Below, in pieces: positions 34,101-46,386 of a DNA stretch of 64,000 nucleotides. Numbering within the stretch: the stretch's first letter is position 1; every line of letters starts with the position of its first letter. The translations under genes and the position numbers were made by a program. The notes under the pieces were generated by a model. The model made no database searches. It had not been told where the DNA came from and worked only from the letters and a program-made list of their open reading frames with translations. The stretch comes from Elymus sibiricus (Eukaryota > Streptophyta > Magnoliopsida > Poales > Poaceae), in NCBI GenBank assembly GCA_039707655.1, contig CM077671.1:366632720-366696719 (forward strand), given 5' to 3'.

Positions 34101-35371
34101 TATGTCACTTCCATATGCTTGTGGGAACCACCTATTCATTATTACAAACTTGGCTTGTATATTCCTATGACGGGCTTCCTCAAATGTCCGAGGTCTTCAT
34201 GAGCAAGGAAGTTGGATGCACACCCCACTTAGCTTCATTTGAGCTTTCATACACTTATAGCTCTAGTGCATCATTTGCATGGCAATCCCTACTCCTCGCA
34301 TTGATATCTATCGATGGACATCTCCATAGCCCGTTGGTACGCCTAGTTGATGTGAGACTATCTTCTCCACTTTTTACCCCTTTGATATCTATCACCATAC
34401 TCTATTCTAACTAAATGCTGTCCAATGGCTCACGCTCATGTATTGCGTGAAGAATAAAAAGTTGATGCATATTGAAAAAGTACGATCCAATTGCCTGACT
34501 TGGACACCGTGGTGCTTAAAATTTGTATTAATGTGGTGAAGATGGAGCCATGCCTTGCTAATATAATAAGTTGAATGGGGGGGGGTAAACATTTCTTAAG
34601 GATTGTATACTTTTAAGGATGAATGATTTTGTTTCTTACACTTTGAATATTGTTGTGTTAATATTTCCTGATTCATCTTTTCTCAATGAGCATACCTGCA
34701 TAAGATTACATGATGGATAGCATGTCACATCAAAAATTCTGTTTTTATCATTTACCTACTCGAGGACGAGCAGGAATTAAGCTTGGGGATGCTTGATACG
34801 TGTCGAACGTATATATAGATTTTTATTGTTCCATGCTGATATATTATCATTCTAGGATACTTTTTGGGTCATTATTTACCAATTTATAATATTTTTTAGC
34901 ACTAACCTATTGACCCAGTGCCCAGTGCCAGTTTTTGTTTTCAGCATGTTTTTAATTTTCAGGTTTACAGTACCAAATGAAGTCCAATTGCCGTGAAACT
35001 TTTTGATGATTTGTTATGGACCAAAACAATACCTGGAAGCTTCGGAAGGAGGCCGGGAGGTGCACGAGGGCCCCACCACACATCAGGGTGCGCCCTGGGG
35101 GGGCACCCTGATATGTGGTGGCCCCTTCATGGCTCTCCCGATGCCCCTCTCCGGCCTATAAATTCTCTAATATTGCAAAAACCCTAGAAGCAGTCCCGAA
35201 ACCCTTTTACCGCCCCCGCAAGTCTCTGTTCCGCTGCAAGGCCATCTGGAGCTCCATTCCGGCACCCTGCCGGAGGGGGGATCGATCACGGAGGGCCTCT
35301 ACATCAACCTTGCTGCCCTCATGATTATGTGTGAGCAGCTCACCACAGACCTACGGGTCCATAGCTAGTAC
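34101..35371 (+). mobile_element. Gypsy-type element G: 3' noncoding end and partial 3' LTR
   Basis: 34101-34793 matches the noncoding tail of element 1 (CATACACTTATAGCTCTAGTG, about 34250) and ends in the block CTACTCGAGGACGAGCAGGA and tract AAGCTTGGGGATGC. The LTR starts TGATACGTGTCGAACG at 34794 and is cut at 35371 by element F. It carries CCACCACACATCAGGGTGC (35073-35091) pairing with 35103-35121, and TATAAATT at 35157, 35 bp downstream. B is inserted at its left edge. Confidence 0.75.
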
Positions 35372-37046
35372 TGATGTCTACTACGCAACTTTTCTTGTAG
35401 ACTTTGTTCGGCCTCCAAGCGCAAAGTTTTGTAGGACAGTAGCAATTTTCCCTCAAGTGGACGACCTAAGGTTTATCAATCTGTGGGAGGTAGGATGAAG
35501 ATGGTCTCTCTCGAACAACCCTGCAATCAAATACAAGAAAACTCTTGTGTCCCCAACACACCCAATACAATGGCAAATTGTATAGGTGCACTAGTTCGTC
35601 GGAGAGATGGTGATACAAGTGCAATATGCATGGTAGGTATAGGTTTTTGCAATCTGAAAATATAAAAAACAGCAAGGTAGCAAGTAACAAAAGTGAGCAC
35701 AAACGGTGTTGCAATGCTTGAAAACAAGGCCTAGGGTCCGTACTTTCATTAGTGCAATCTCTCAACAATGCAAATATAATTGGATCACATAACCATCCCT
35801 CAACGTGCAACGAAGAATCACTCCAAAGTTCTTATCTAGCGGAGAACATAAGAATAAATTGTTTGTAGGGTACGAAACTACCTTAAAGTTATCCTTTTCG
35901 ATCGATCTATCCAAGAGTTGATACTAAAATAACACCAACTTATCCTTTCCGATCAATCTATTTAGAGTTCATACTAAAATAACACCATATGATACGCATC
36001 AACCAACTCTAATGTCAGCTAGATACTCCAATGTCACCACAAGTATCCATGAGTTAATTATACGATACACATCAAACAATTTCAGATTCATAATACTCAA
36101 TCCAACACAAACAACCTCAAAGAGTGCCCCAAGATTTCTATCGGAGAACGTAGGACAAGAACGTGCATCAACCCCTATGCATAGATTACCCCAATGTCAC
36201 CTCAGGAATCCACAAGTTGAGTACCAAAACATACATCAGGTGAATCAATAGAACACCCCATTGTCACCACGGGTATCCATATGCAAGACATATATCAAGT
36301 GTTCTCAAATCCAATGTTCAATCCAACATAACGGTATCTCAAAGGGAAAGATTCAATTCATCACAACATGATAGCAAGGCAATAACATCATATGATTCGA
36401 CTATATTAACAAAGCCCGTGATACATCAAGATCGTGACATCTCAAGAACACGAGAGAGAGAGATTGAACACATAGCTACTGGTACATACCCTCAGCCCCG
36501 AGGGTGGACTACTCCCTCCTCGTCATGGCCTCCGCCGGGATGATGAAAATGGCCACCGGAGATGATCTACCCTCTTCGGCAGGGTACTGGAATGCCTCCA
36601 GATTGGTTTTTCGTTAATACAAAGAGTTGCGGCGGCGGAACTTCTCGTCTAGGGTTATTTCTGATGGTTTCTGTATTTATAAGATTTTTGAGCGTCGGTT
36701 TCACGCGAAGATGGGCCACGAGGTGAGCACGATACACCAGGGCGCACCGGGGGGGCCTGGCGCGCCCTGGTGGGTTGTGCCCACCTCGTGGCTCTTCTGG
36801 CCCTCCCACGAAGCATCTAGTGCATCTTTTGTTCCAAAAAAATCGTCAAAAAGTTTCGGGCGATTCCGAGAACTTTTATTTTCTGCACAAAAACAACACC
36901 ACGGTAGTTCTGCTGACAACAACATCATTCCGGGTTAGTTCTAAATAAATCATATAAAGTGCATCAAAACCATATAAAAGTGTTGTAAGCATAGGTGAAT
37001 AAGGCATTAATACTTCATAAATTATCGATACATTGGAGATGTATCA
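35372..37046 (-). repeat. 3' LTR of element F
   Basis: 1675 bp with TG...CA ends. On the minus strand: palindrome core CACCAGGGCGC (36735-36745) with GCGCCCTGGTG (36763-36773), outer arms GGTGAGCAC and GTGCCCACC, then CTTATAAATAC about 40 bp downstream (36675-36683). The inner part repeats the phrase 'GTGGTGACA.TGG.GT' in several diverged copies (about 36010-36290). Confidence 0.85.
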
Positions 37047-38450
37047 GCATCCCCAAGCTTAATTCCTGCTCGATCGTCCTCGAGTAGGTAAATAATAAAA
37101 GAACTAATTTATGAAGTGTGAATGCTAGCACAATATATAAGTTTGATCATTGATAATTTCAGTCAATTTTCTAGCATCATAACCAGAAACTTTGTCTCAT
37201 AAAGTAGCAACCAATTCACATGTTATGGTTCAAACAATGAATTCTCTTGAAACTTAATAACCTATGTTCTTAGTCACCAAACAATTGCAATTCACCTTAT
37301 TCTCAACAAAGTCTAAGTAAGAGCTCCACATACTCAATCATCATATAGTCTTCTATGATTGCTAGTACTCAAAGCATATTTTTAGAACAAATGGCATCCA
37401 TCGAACACAGAGAATGATAGGGGCTTAATGTTTCGCCTCCCAACTCATTTATCATAGAGATAATTGTCAACAATAATAAATCATAATCAAATATATTTGA
37501 CTGGATATATATGTTTGGATCTTTCCCCACCACATGATGCTTGCCAACTAATAGACTGAGGTTGGAATAGGAAGTTGACTCAACATGAATAGTAAAATAC
37601 ATGAAAGTAAATAGATTGTCCCATCATAGAGGGAAGCAGGGATTTGCAAAGGTGCCAGAGCTCATTGTTTAAAAACGGAGATGAATATAGTTTTGGGAGG
37701 TGCACCCTTCCTGTCAACGTTACGACCAAGAGTTATCAATATCTTCCAAGTTAAACACATTAGCGACGGTTCCCAAGCGGTAAAAGTAAAGGTTTACTCC
37801 CCCTCCACCAACAAACACACTCCACGGCTAGCCAAATCCATGGGTACTGTCCATACCAACAACATTCCATGGGGAGTTTTGTTCATTATTTGCATTTTTT
37901 CGGTACTGGGAATCCCTATTAACGCCCCTCTCGTGCAAGGACGAGTGAATAAACACTCATCATGAGAATAACCCGCTTAACATGGAAGATACTGACCGCC
38001 TCCCATCGCTCCATGAGCGGTCCAGGCACACAAAACAGATGTTTATTTGAATGTTTAGAGGTGGCACATGCAAATTTACTTGGAATGGCAGTGAAATACT
38101 ATATATAGGTAGGTATGGTGGACTCTTATGGAAGAAACTTGGCTCAAGGATTTGGATGCACAAGTAGTATCTCTACTTAGTACAAAGTGTTGGCTAGCAA
38201 AAGGTTCTAAACAAGCACCACATGTTGGAGGATCCGTAACAATATAACTTCTATGCAAATATACACAACCATAACTCATTACGTTGTCTTCCTTGTCCAA
38301 CTTCAACTAATTTGCTCAAGTTTGAAAATAATTAATGGGTATTCACAGTCATAGAAGATGTCCAAGATAATATATTTGTATGTGAAAGTTCTCTTCCTTA
38401 TAATAATCATTCACGAATTGCTTGTATGACCAATATTGTGATTGTCAAGC
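37047..38450 (-). other. Conserved 3' noncoding block of element F
   Basis: No ORF of note. The minus strand of 38100-38420 resembles 12900-13260 of element A, including CTTGGACATCTT, GTTGGACAAGGAAGACAAC and GGATCCTCCAACATGTGG. It ends at the polypurine tract. Confidence 0.6.
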
Positions 38451-38789
38451 TTCAAAAGATTTCACTTTCTAAACCCAATGTGAAGGTACTAGTAGGCATG
38501 ATATGAACATATAATTTCAACTTCATGGTATTCAATTCATTCAACAATTTACTCATAGGATATAAGTAAAGCACAAGAGTAAATGACAAGCTACTCTCAA
38601 AAGATATAAGTGAAGATCAATGAGTAGACAAACAATTAAGTAGCTATGTGAGGACTCTTTCTCAATAAAGATTTTCAGATTTGAGTATTTTATTCAAACA
38701 GCAAACTAAATAAAGATTCATTCCAAGAATAGTACATATCATGTGGACAAATAAAAATTTAGGCTCAACATAGGCTAACCGATAATTGT

Positions 38790-40150
38790 TGATGAAGAGA
38801 GGTGGGATGCGTAGCATCCCCAAGCGTAGATGCTTGAGACTTCCTGAAATATTTACTTGGGGTGCCTTGGGCATCCCCAATCTTGAGCTTTTGTATCTTG
38901 TTCAATCCTCTCATATCCCGGTTTCACCTAAGTCTCAAAAACTTCATCCACACAAAACTCAAAAAGAACTCGTGAGATAGGTTAGTACACATAAGAACAA
39001 ATCAACACTTCATGTACTGGCAAGACAAGTTGCACAATAATTTTCAAACATCATCTACTTTTTACTATCGTTTCCACAATTTATATATACCAATATAGGC
39101 TATGGAAACTATAGGATAAGTAGAGAACAAAACTATGACAGCAATCTGTTCAAACAGAACAGTCTGTAGCAATTTATGAAAACAGTGTACTTTTGTAAAT
39201 CATAAAATTATGAAAATTTAGGACATGTTAAATAATTTATATGACAACATTGTGTAAAAATTTCAGAAACTTGCCACATTCCAGTAAAATATGAAAATTC
39301 AAACACTACAGAGAAAGTTTCTGTTTTTACACAACACACATCAAACATGCAATGCAAGCATCCTAAGGCAATTCTTGGAACTTTTTATTGAAAAACAAGA
39401 TTATAAATTACACCTAACAGAAAATAAAAATATAGCTCTAAGTAAGATATACCGATAGTGTTGAAGACGAAAGAGGGGATGCCTTCCTCAGATATTACCT
39501 TGGGGGTGCCTTGGGAATCCCCAAGCTTAGGTTCTTGTTACTCCTTATTCTCCTCATATCGGTGTCTCACCCAAAATTGAAAACTTCAATCACACAAAAC
39601 TTAACAGAACTTCGTGAGAAGGGTTAGTGTAATAAAGATAAATCATTCACTTAGGTACTGTCAAGACAAGATTCTTAATTGTTCCCAAATGATACCTACT
39701 GTATTCTATCATTCCCATAATTTATACCACTAAAGATAAGCTATGGAAACACTAAAACAAGCAAACTATGCATGCAAAACAGAATCTGTCAGAAACAGAA
39801 CAATCTGTGAAGATCTATAGTATAGCCATAATTCCCTGTCTTTAAAAATTCTGACAAATTAGGAAAACCTGAGGAATTAGTATATGAAGACCGTGTAACA
39901 ACTTCAGATCATTATCACGCTCCAGTAAAAAACCAAAATTCCTGTACTGGAGTCAAAAGTTTCTGTTTTGGTTCAGCATGAATTCTTCTCATCTTGTGAG
40001 TCATCCCAAAGGCTTTACTTGGCACTTTATTGAAATAAAAGACACAAAACATGATTACTACAGTAGCTTAATCATGTGAACACTCAAAAACAGAAAGTAA
40101 AAGTGTTGGGTTGTCTCCCAACAAGCGCTTTTCTTTAAAGCCTTTTAGCT
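38790..40150 (-). repeat. Tandemly duplicated module of about 650 bp in element F
   Basis: Two diverged copies occur in tandem, about 38790-39440 and 39445-40150. Shared landmarks in the same order are a pair of GGGATGCC/GGCACCCC blocks, TACTGGCAAGACAAG (about 39016) versus TACTGTCAAGACAAG (39656), GCTATGGAAAC, CAGAACA.TCTGT, CCAGTAAAA and GAAAGTTTCTGTTTT. Element 1 has one comparable copy at about 890-1450. Confidence 0.7.
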
Positions 40151-40183
40151 AGGCATGATGATTTCAATGATGCTCACATAAAA

Positions 40184-40952
40184 AATACTGGAGCCAAGAA
40201 CCACCGAAGGGGGTGCCTTGGCTGGGCAGGATACACCAGGGCGCGCCACCCCCTCCAGGCACAGCGCCCTGGTGGGTTGTGGTCACCTCGTGGCCCCCCT
40301 GACCCTAATTCCAGCACTATAAATTCCTATTTCTGGAGAAAAAAATAAGAGAGGAAGTTTTATCGCGTTTCACGAGACGGAGCCACCGCCACCTCCTGTT
40401 CTTCATCGGGAGGCCAGATCTGGAGTCCGTTTGGGGCTCCGAAGAGGGGAATCTTCGGTCTTCATCATCACCAACCCTCCTTCATCGCCAATTCCATGAT
40501 GCTTCCCACCGGAAGTGAGTAATTCCTTCGTAGGCTCGCTAGTTGGTGAGGAGTTGGATGAGATTCATCATGTAATCGAGTTAGTTTTGTTAGGGCTTGA
40601 TCCCTAGTATCCACTATGTTCTGAGATTGATGTTGCTATGACTTTGTGATGCTTAATGCTTGTCACTAGGGCCCGAGTGACATGATTTCAGATCTGAACC
40701 GTTTATGTTATCACCATTATATCTATTTTCTTGATCCGATCTTACTAGTCATATGCACCTTCTATATGTTATGATCCGTAAACCCCGGGGTGACAATAAT
40801 CGGGATACTTTCCGGTGATGACCGTAGTTTGAGGAGTTCATGTATTCACTATGTGTTAATGCTTTGTTCCGGTTCCCTATTAAAAGGAGGCCTTAATATC
40901 CCCTAGTTTCCTTATGGACCCCGTTGCCACGGGAGGGTAGGACAAAAGATGA
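40184..40952 (+). repeat. 5' LTR of element D, first part (truncated at its start)
   Basis: Contains the palindrome CACCAGGGCGC (40234-40244) with GCGCCCTGGTG (40264-40274) and TATAAATT at 40318. The LTR resumes at 46387 after element J and ends CTTGTGGGTTATCA at 46843. The second part has a TAC/TTG-rich simple-sequence stretch at about 46565-46680. Confidence 0.75.
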
Positions 40953-41740
40953 TGTCGTTGTTTTCTCACGGGGGGTGCACCGGGACGGCAGATGCCATGG
41001 GATGGCTTAAGAGGTGAGAGCAAGGCTGCAGTGGAGATCCGGGACGGGATAGGGCAACAACACATGGTGGTTTACCCAGGTTCGGGGCTCTCCGGAGAGA
41101 TAATACCCCTACTCCTGCATGTCTGTATATGAGGTGTATTGCAGTACAGAGTTGCTCCTGGAGCCGTATGGGAGAGGAGAGCCATGAGGCTTCTTGCCTC
41201 ATATGTGTGTATGTGTGTAGGCATGAGAGGAATGAGAGAGTGTGAGCTCCAAGGAGCTCTCACGTGTGTGTGAATGAGAGGAGGTTTCATGCTTGTGTCC
41301 TCATGCCTTTGGAGGCTCCCCCTGGTGCCTCTTATAAAGGGAGGCCCAGGGGACAAGGGGTGGCCTGCATGGCCAACCAAATACTATTGGAGATGACAAG
41401 TGATGCAGGCAGTGGTACACCACTATTGGAGATGACACGCGAGGTGACACATGATACAAGCTACAGTGCGCCACTATTGGGGTGCAGCGAAGTGACGCAT
41501 GATGCATGCTATAGTGTCTTCACGTCGTGTCCGACGGGACGCGGCGGTTGACCTCGCGCAGCAGGCCGGCCGGAGCAGCCGGACAGAGGTCAGTCGGCGC
41601 AGCCGGCTGGGCAGAGAGCCGGCCGAACTCAGCAGCCGGCCGGACAGAGGTACCAGCCGGACAGAGGGGCGTTGGCCGCCCCGTTGTTTTAAAATGTTGA
41701 GTCGCCTCCATGAGCCTACCCGGGGGTAATCCCCCCGACA
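40953..41740 (-). repeat. 3' LTR of element J (left copy)
   Basis: Minus-strand LTR starts TGTCGGGGGGATTACCCCCG (41740) and ends AACGACA. A TATA-like TTTATAAGAGG lies at about 41330-41340 on the minus strand. Confidence 0.85.
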
Positions 41741-42690
41741 GTAGCCTCCGAGCCTTCGGGCGACTTGGGGAGTCGGGCGGAGGGTCTTTGCTGTTGCTGA
41801 AGCAGACGGTGGCCTCGAGGACGTCGGGCGCGGACGCGAGGTCCGCCGACTGATGGGCGTGGAGCTCAGCCGGGGGCGGACGCGGGGTCCGCCGGCTGAT
41901 GGGCGCGGAGCCCAACCGGGGGCGGACACGGGGTCCGCCAGCTGTCGAGCAAAGGCGCTGCCGGGAGCGGACGCGGGGTCCGCCGGCTAATGGGAGCAGA
42001 GCCCTGCCGAGGGCGGACGCGCCGGCTGGCTGTTTCCAGCGGGGGCGCGCTAGCGCACCCACTGGGTGTAGCCTCCGAGCCTCCGGGCGACTCGAAGAGT
42101 CGGCGGAGGGTCTTTGTTGTTGCTGAAGCAGACGGTGGCGTCGAGGACGTCGGGCGTGGACGCGGGGTCCGCTGACAGATGGGCGCGAAGCCTAGTCGGG
42201 GGCGAACGCGGGGTCCGCCGGCTGATGGGCACGGAGCCCAGCCGGGGGCGGACGCCGGGTCCGCCGGCTGTCGAGCCTGAGGTGCTGCCGGGCGTGGAGG
42301 CGGGGTCTGCCGGCTGATGGGCGCGGAGCCCTGCCGAGGGCAGACGCGGGGTCCGTCGGCTGGTTGTTTCCAGCGGGGGCGCGCCAGCGCACCCGCTGGG
42401 TGTAGCCTCCGAGCCTCCGGGCGACTCGAAGAGTCGGGCGGAGAGTCTTTCCTGTTGCTAAAGCAGACGGTGGCATCGAGGACGTTGGGCACGGACGCGG
42501 GGTCCGCCGACTGATGGGCGCGGAGCCCAGCCGGGGGCGGACGCGGGGTCTGCCGGCCGATGGGCGCGGAGCCCAACCGGGGGCGGACGCGGGGTCTGCC
42601 GGCTGTCGAGCGCGAGGCCCTGCCGGGCGCGGACGCGGGGTCCGTCGGCTGATGGGCGCAGAGCCCTGCCGGGAGTAGCCTCCGAGCCTC
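41741..42690 (-). repeat. Higher-order tandem array in element J
   Basis: The basic unit is 46 bp (on the plus strand GGACGCGGGGTCCGCCGGCT and GATGGGCGCGGAGCCCAGCC). Groups of such units are framed by GTAGCCTCCGAGCC at 41741, 42068, 42402 and 42675, giving a higher-order period of about 330 bp. A further GTAGCCGCCGAGCC stands at 43388. On the minus strand this frame sequence is GGCTCGGAGGCTAC, the tract adjacent to the LTR. Confidence 0.8.
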
Positions 42691-45569
42691 CGAGCGAGGA
42701 GGTTCCTCATGGAAATGATCGTGCAAAAGACAAGTTTAGTCGATGCAGATGTGTCAAATATCTAGTTTTGGTAGTGCAAGCTTTATGCAAAGGGTGCCGA
42801 CTCGGTTTCGTCCGAGCTCCCTTCAATCTTTTTCATGTGCCCTCCGCTCTTTGGCTTTTGCTCTTGCCAGCCGAACAGCCGGGAACCGGTCTGTGGCTGA
42901 GGCGAAGAGTGGGCCGCGGAATGGAGCGTACAGTACTCCGATTCTGGGAGCAGACTCGACCGAGCAGATACTCGCAAATGAAATGACTGGGTTGCCCAAG
43001 CCGTTTTCTCCCGGGACGCCTTTCGCGTGGGGTGACCTCCAGCTTGTGCTCTCGCCAGCCGAACAGTCGTGGTGCGATCTGTAGCTGAGACAAAGAGTGG
43101 GCCTTGGTACCGCACACGCTACTAAGCCGTCTCGTGGGAACAAACGTATCGGGCCAAGCGGCCAGCCCCGGGCCGAGACTAGCTGGCGCCGGGGTGAACA
43201 GTGAGGCAACTGAAATAAATGCGGAGATGGCCTCCGAGGGACGCTTGTTGTATCCGTTGTTTGTGCGTGGTATGAGGATGGGCGATCGGGAGCTCACATT
43301 GCTTTTTTGGTGCCGGCGAGGCGGTTGTTGTCGAAGACAGCCGACGCGACTTTTGGCTAGCGGAGCGCGCTGGCGCACCCGCTGGGTGTAGCCGCCGAGC
43401 CCTTGGCGGTCGGCGGGTGTGCCAGCCGACCGGACCTGACTGGACGGACGTCGAAGCGGGTGGGCGGCTGGAGCCGGCCCGGTGTCAAAGTAGATGGGTA
43501 GGCCAGCCGACCAGGCGGCGGCACAGGTCGGCCGTCCGATTGGGGACGCGGGTAGACGGACGCATGTGTTTTTTTTTTTCCAGCCGGCTCCACTTTTAGT
43601 TCGCCGGAGCCATGCGGGAGACGGCCGAGGCGCGCGGGGAGCCGGCAGGCGGCAGGGCCGGGGCCGAGGCGCGCGCAGGGAGGCGGAGCGGTCGGGCCGA
43701 CAGGCGGCAGGACCGGGGCCGAGGCGCGCGAGGGGAGGAGCCGGCCATGCCGGCAGGCGGCAGGGCCAGGTCCGAGGCGCGCGAGGGGGAGCCGGCACTG
43801 TCGCGCTCAAGGGGGAGCCGGCCGAGGCGGCAGGCGCGCAGGCTGAGGAGTGCGCAAGGAGGCGCAGCGGTCGTAGCCGGCGTGCGCGGACGCGACGGTG
43901 GCCGGCTGCGGCAGCCAGATGAGCGGCGAGCTGGCAGGAGGGACGCGGCTGACGGGGTGAGGGTGTGCAGAGGTGGAGGCGGGACTCATGGAGGCGAGAC
44001 GGCGCGGAGGCCGGGCCACGGCGGAGGTGCGACCGCGAGGGAGAGGCGACGGCGGGCCGCGAGTGCGGGCAGTCGGGGTAATGCCGTCGGCCGATGCGGG
44101 GGAGCGACGCGGCAGGACCGGCGCGGCTCAGAAGTCCGAACCGACGACAGAGCGTAGACGGCGACCCGGAGCCGGCCTGGGACGGGCGGAGCCGGACGCG
44201 GCCAGGCTCGAGGTGGAGCCGGGGATCCGGCGCAGGGACGGAGGTGGCCGGGCGAGCCGGCGCCCGGTACCCGAAGGGCCGGCTGGCAAGCCCAGCCGCG
44301 GACGGGGCCGGACCCGACCAGCAGGCACGCGGGAGGCCGGCTGGTCGAGGCAGCCAGCGGACGGGGCCGGACCCGGCGTCGAGCTGCGCGGAGCAGACGT
44401 GGTGGGCCGGCGTCGCGAGAGGCCGTCGCGGGCGGAGCCGGATGGACGGGCGGCCGGGCGTACCGGGGCCGAGCGTGGCCGAGGGGCGGCCAGCGGTGCA
44501 GCGGAGCGGGCGAACGAAGCAGCCGGCGCGGCGGGCGCGCAGAGCCGGCCGGGCAGCGGGGGCAGGAGCTGGCGAGGCAGGCGGGAGCCAGCAAGCACAT
44601 ACGCGGCCACGGGAGCGCAGAGGATGCGTAGGGGGGGCGCAGAGGCAGTGCGGAAGTGGAGCCAGCACGCGCAGCGGCGGCTGAGCATGCAGGGCAGCAA
44701 CAGCAGCGGCAATAGTGTGCCAAGCTGCATGGCAGCGGTCATGGCGGGCGGTGGCGGGCGCACCCGAGGGAGGAGAGGCACGGGGAGTGGCCACGGTTTT
44801 GGTGGTCAGGACCAGAGAAGCCACAGAGCCAACGTGCGGACGCGGGCGTGGGAATGCGCGGACAGAGCGGGGCGAGGCGCCGGCGGCGCGCGTGGCATAG
44901 GCGCGCAGCGAAGGCCACGACCACGGCCAGCATTAGGCACCAAGCATGAGCAGGAGCAGCAACATGTCTTAGCCGTACAACAGCGGCAGCGAGGAGCTTG
45001 TGGACGAGATGCCACGGGCGCTGGCGAAGACGACGGTGATGGCGAGCAAACGTGCAGGCTTGACCCGATTCGCCGCTCGGGGAGGGCAAAGTCAAGGGCG
45101 CAAGCCTGCCGTGCGGCGGCCGCCGCAGACGCCGGCGCGAGTGCGACGGCTAGGAGAAGTGCCAGCTCGAGGAGGGCGCGGGAGCGACCGGTCATGGTCC
45201 ACGAGCCGCCGGCGGCTGCAAGCGCGGGGTTGGGGAAGCAGTTGGGGAGGCGACTGCGCCGAGGCCGGGCGCGGCCCAAGGCGCGTGGGAGCGGCGGCGG
45301 GTGGTCGGCGCCGTTGCAGATGGGCTCGAAGATGGCGGCGATGGCGAGCGCACCGGCCGCCCCTACTCGGGTCGCCGCTCCGCGAAGACGGAGACAACGG
45401 TGGAGACGGACGACGCCGAGGCCGACGGTGAGGACGCGACCGGCGACGGCGCGGGCGCCCGGGGGTGTGTTGATGTCGGACCCCCGAGCATCGCCGGAGA
45501 GATGACGGCAACGTCGCCATGAGGATGACGAAGAGGGTCCCGCCCGGACCGCGGTTCCCATAGCAGCTA
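42691..45569 (-). other. GC-rich noncoding interior of element J
   Basis: Extreme GC content leaves long frames open on both strands (for example 44824-42833 minus and 43973-45505 plus). Their compositions are arginine/alanine/proline-rich and overlapping, so I treat them as accidental. One minus-strand stretch near 45195-45100 (ATG at 45195, then LLELALLLAVALAPASAAA) looks like a signal peptide and could be a captured gene piece. Confidence 0.5.
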
Positions 45570-45587
45570 GCCCCACGGTGGGTGCCA
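45570..45587 (-). other. Primer binding site of element J
   Basis: The minus strand reads TGGCACCCACCGTGGGGC two bases inside the 5' LTR. It has the TGG start expected of a tRNA-primed site and resembles the TGGCGCCCACCGTGGGG site of grass Gypsy elements. I cannot name the tRNA. Confidence 0.6.
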
Positions 45588-45589
45588 AC

Positions 45590-46386
45590 TGTCGTCGTTT
45601 TCTCACGGGGGGTGCACCGGGACGGCAGATGCCATGGGATGGCTTAAGAGGTGAGAGCAAGGCTGCAGTGGAGATCCGGGACAGGATAGGGCAATAGCAC
45701 ACGGTGGTTTACCCAGGTTCGGGGCTCTCCGGAGAGATAATACCCCTACTCCTGCATGTCTGTATATGAGGTGTATTGTAGTACAGAGTTGCTCCTGGAG
45801 CCGTATGGGAGAGGAGAGCCATGAGGCTTCTTGCCTCATATGTGTGTATGTGTGTAGGCATGAGAGGAATGAGAGAGTGTGAGCTCCAGGGAGCTCTCAC
45901 GTGTGTGTGAATGAGAGGAGGCTTCATGCCTGTGTCCTCATGCCTTTGGAGGCTCCCCCTGGTGCCTCTTATAAAGGGAGGCCCAGGGGACAAGGGGTGG
46001 CCCGCATGGCCAACCAAATACTATTGGAGATGACAAGTGATGCACGCAGTGGTACACCACTATTGGAGATGACACGCGAGGTGACGCATGATGCAGGCTA
46101 CAGTTCGCCACTATTGGGGTGCAGCGAAGGGACGCATGATGCATGCTATAGTGTCTTCACGTCGTGTCCGACGGGGCGCGGCGGTTGACCTTGCGCAGCA
46201 GGCCGGCCGGAGCAGCCGTACAGAGGTCGGTCGGTGCAGCCGGCTGGGCAGGGAGCCGGCCGGACTTAGCAGCCGGCCGGACAAAGGTACTAGCCAGAGC
46301 AGCCGGACAGAGGGGCGTTGGCCGCCCCATTTTTTTAAAATGTTGAGTCGCCTCCATGAGCCTACCCGGGGGTAATCCCCCCGACA
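45590..46386 (-). repeat. 5' LTR of element J (right copy)
   Basis: Pairs with 40953-41740 along its length; followed by GATGC, the right target duplication. Confidence 0.85.

Larger units (their letters stand above)
35372..40183 (-). mobile_element. Gypsy-type element F: 3' LTR and 3' internal region
   Basis: On the minus strand the internal region runs from about 40183 to 37047, then the polypurine tract (AAGCTTGGGGATGC) and the LTR from 37046 (TGATACATCTCC) to 35372 (GTAGTAGACATCA). No coding region remains. The landmark GTTGGGAGACAACCC (about 40110) and the repeated GGGATGCCCAAGGCACCCCA motif tie it to element 1. The right junction with element D is abrupt at roughly 40180 (uncertain by about 10 bp). 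Confidence 0.75.
40953..46386 (-). mobile_element. Non-autonomous GC-rich LTR retrotransposon J (LARD-like)
   Basis: Direct repeats of 788 and 797 bp begin TGTCG and end CGACA. Flanks are GATGA on the left and GATGC on the right, a 5-bp duplication with one difference. Minus orientation is supported by a primer site next to the right LTR, TTTATAAG boxes readable on the minus strand and a purine-rich tract next to the left LTR. The 3.85-kb internal region is very GC-rich and holds no gag, RT or integrase motifs. I counted roughly 30 differences between the LTRs (about 4 percent), older than element A. Confidence 0.8.

Noticed and set aside
40880..41380. Short proline-rich frames in the J LTR, found in both LTR copies
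   Set aside because: They lie in LTR noncoding sequence, begin at different points and have no recognisable domain; the duplication simply reflects the two LTRs.
42833..45505. Very long overlapping open frames on both strands (up to 663 codons)
   Set aside because: The region is extremely GC-rich, so stop codons are rare. The readings are arginine, alanine, proline and glycine-rich on both strands and match no family; the interval is the interior of a non-autonomous LTR element.
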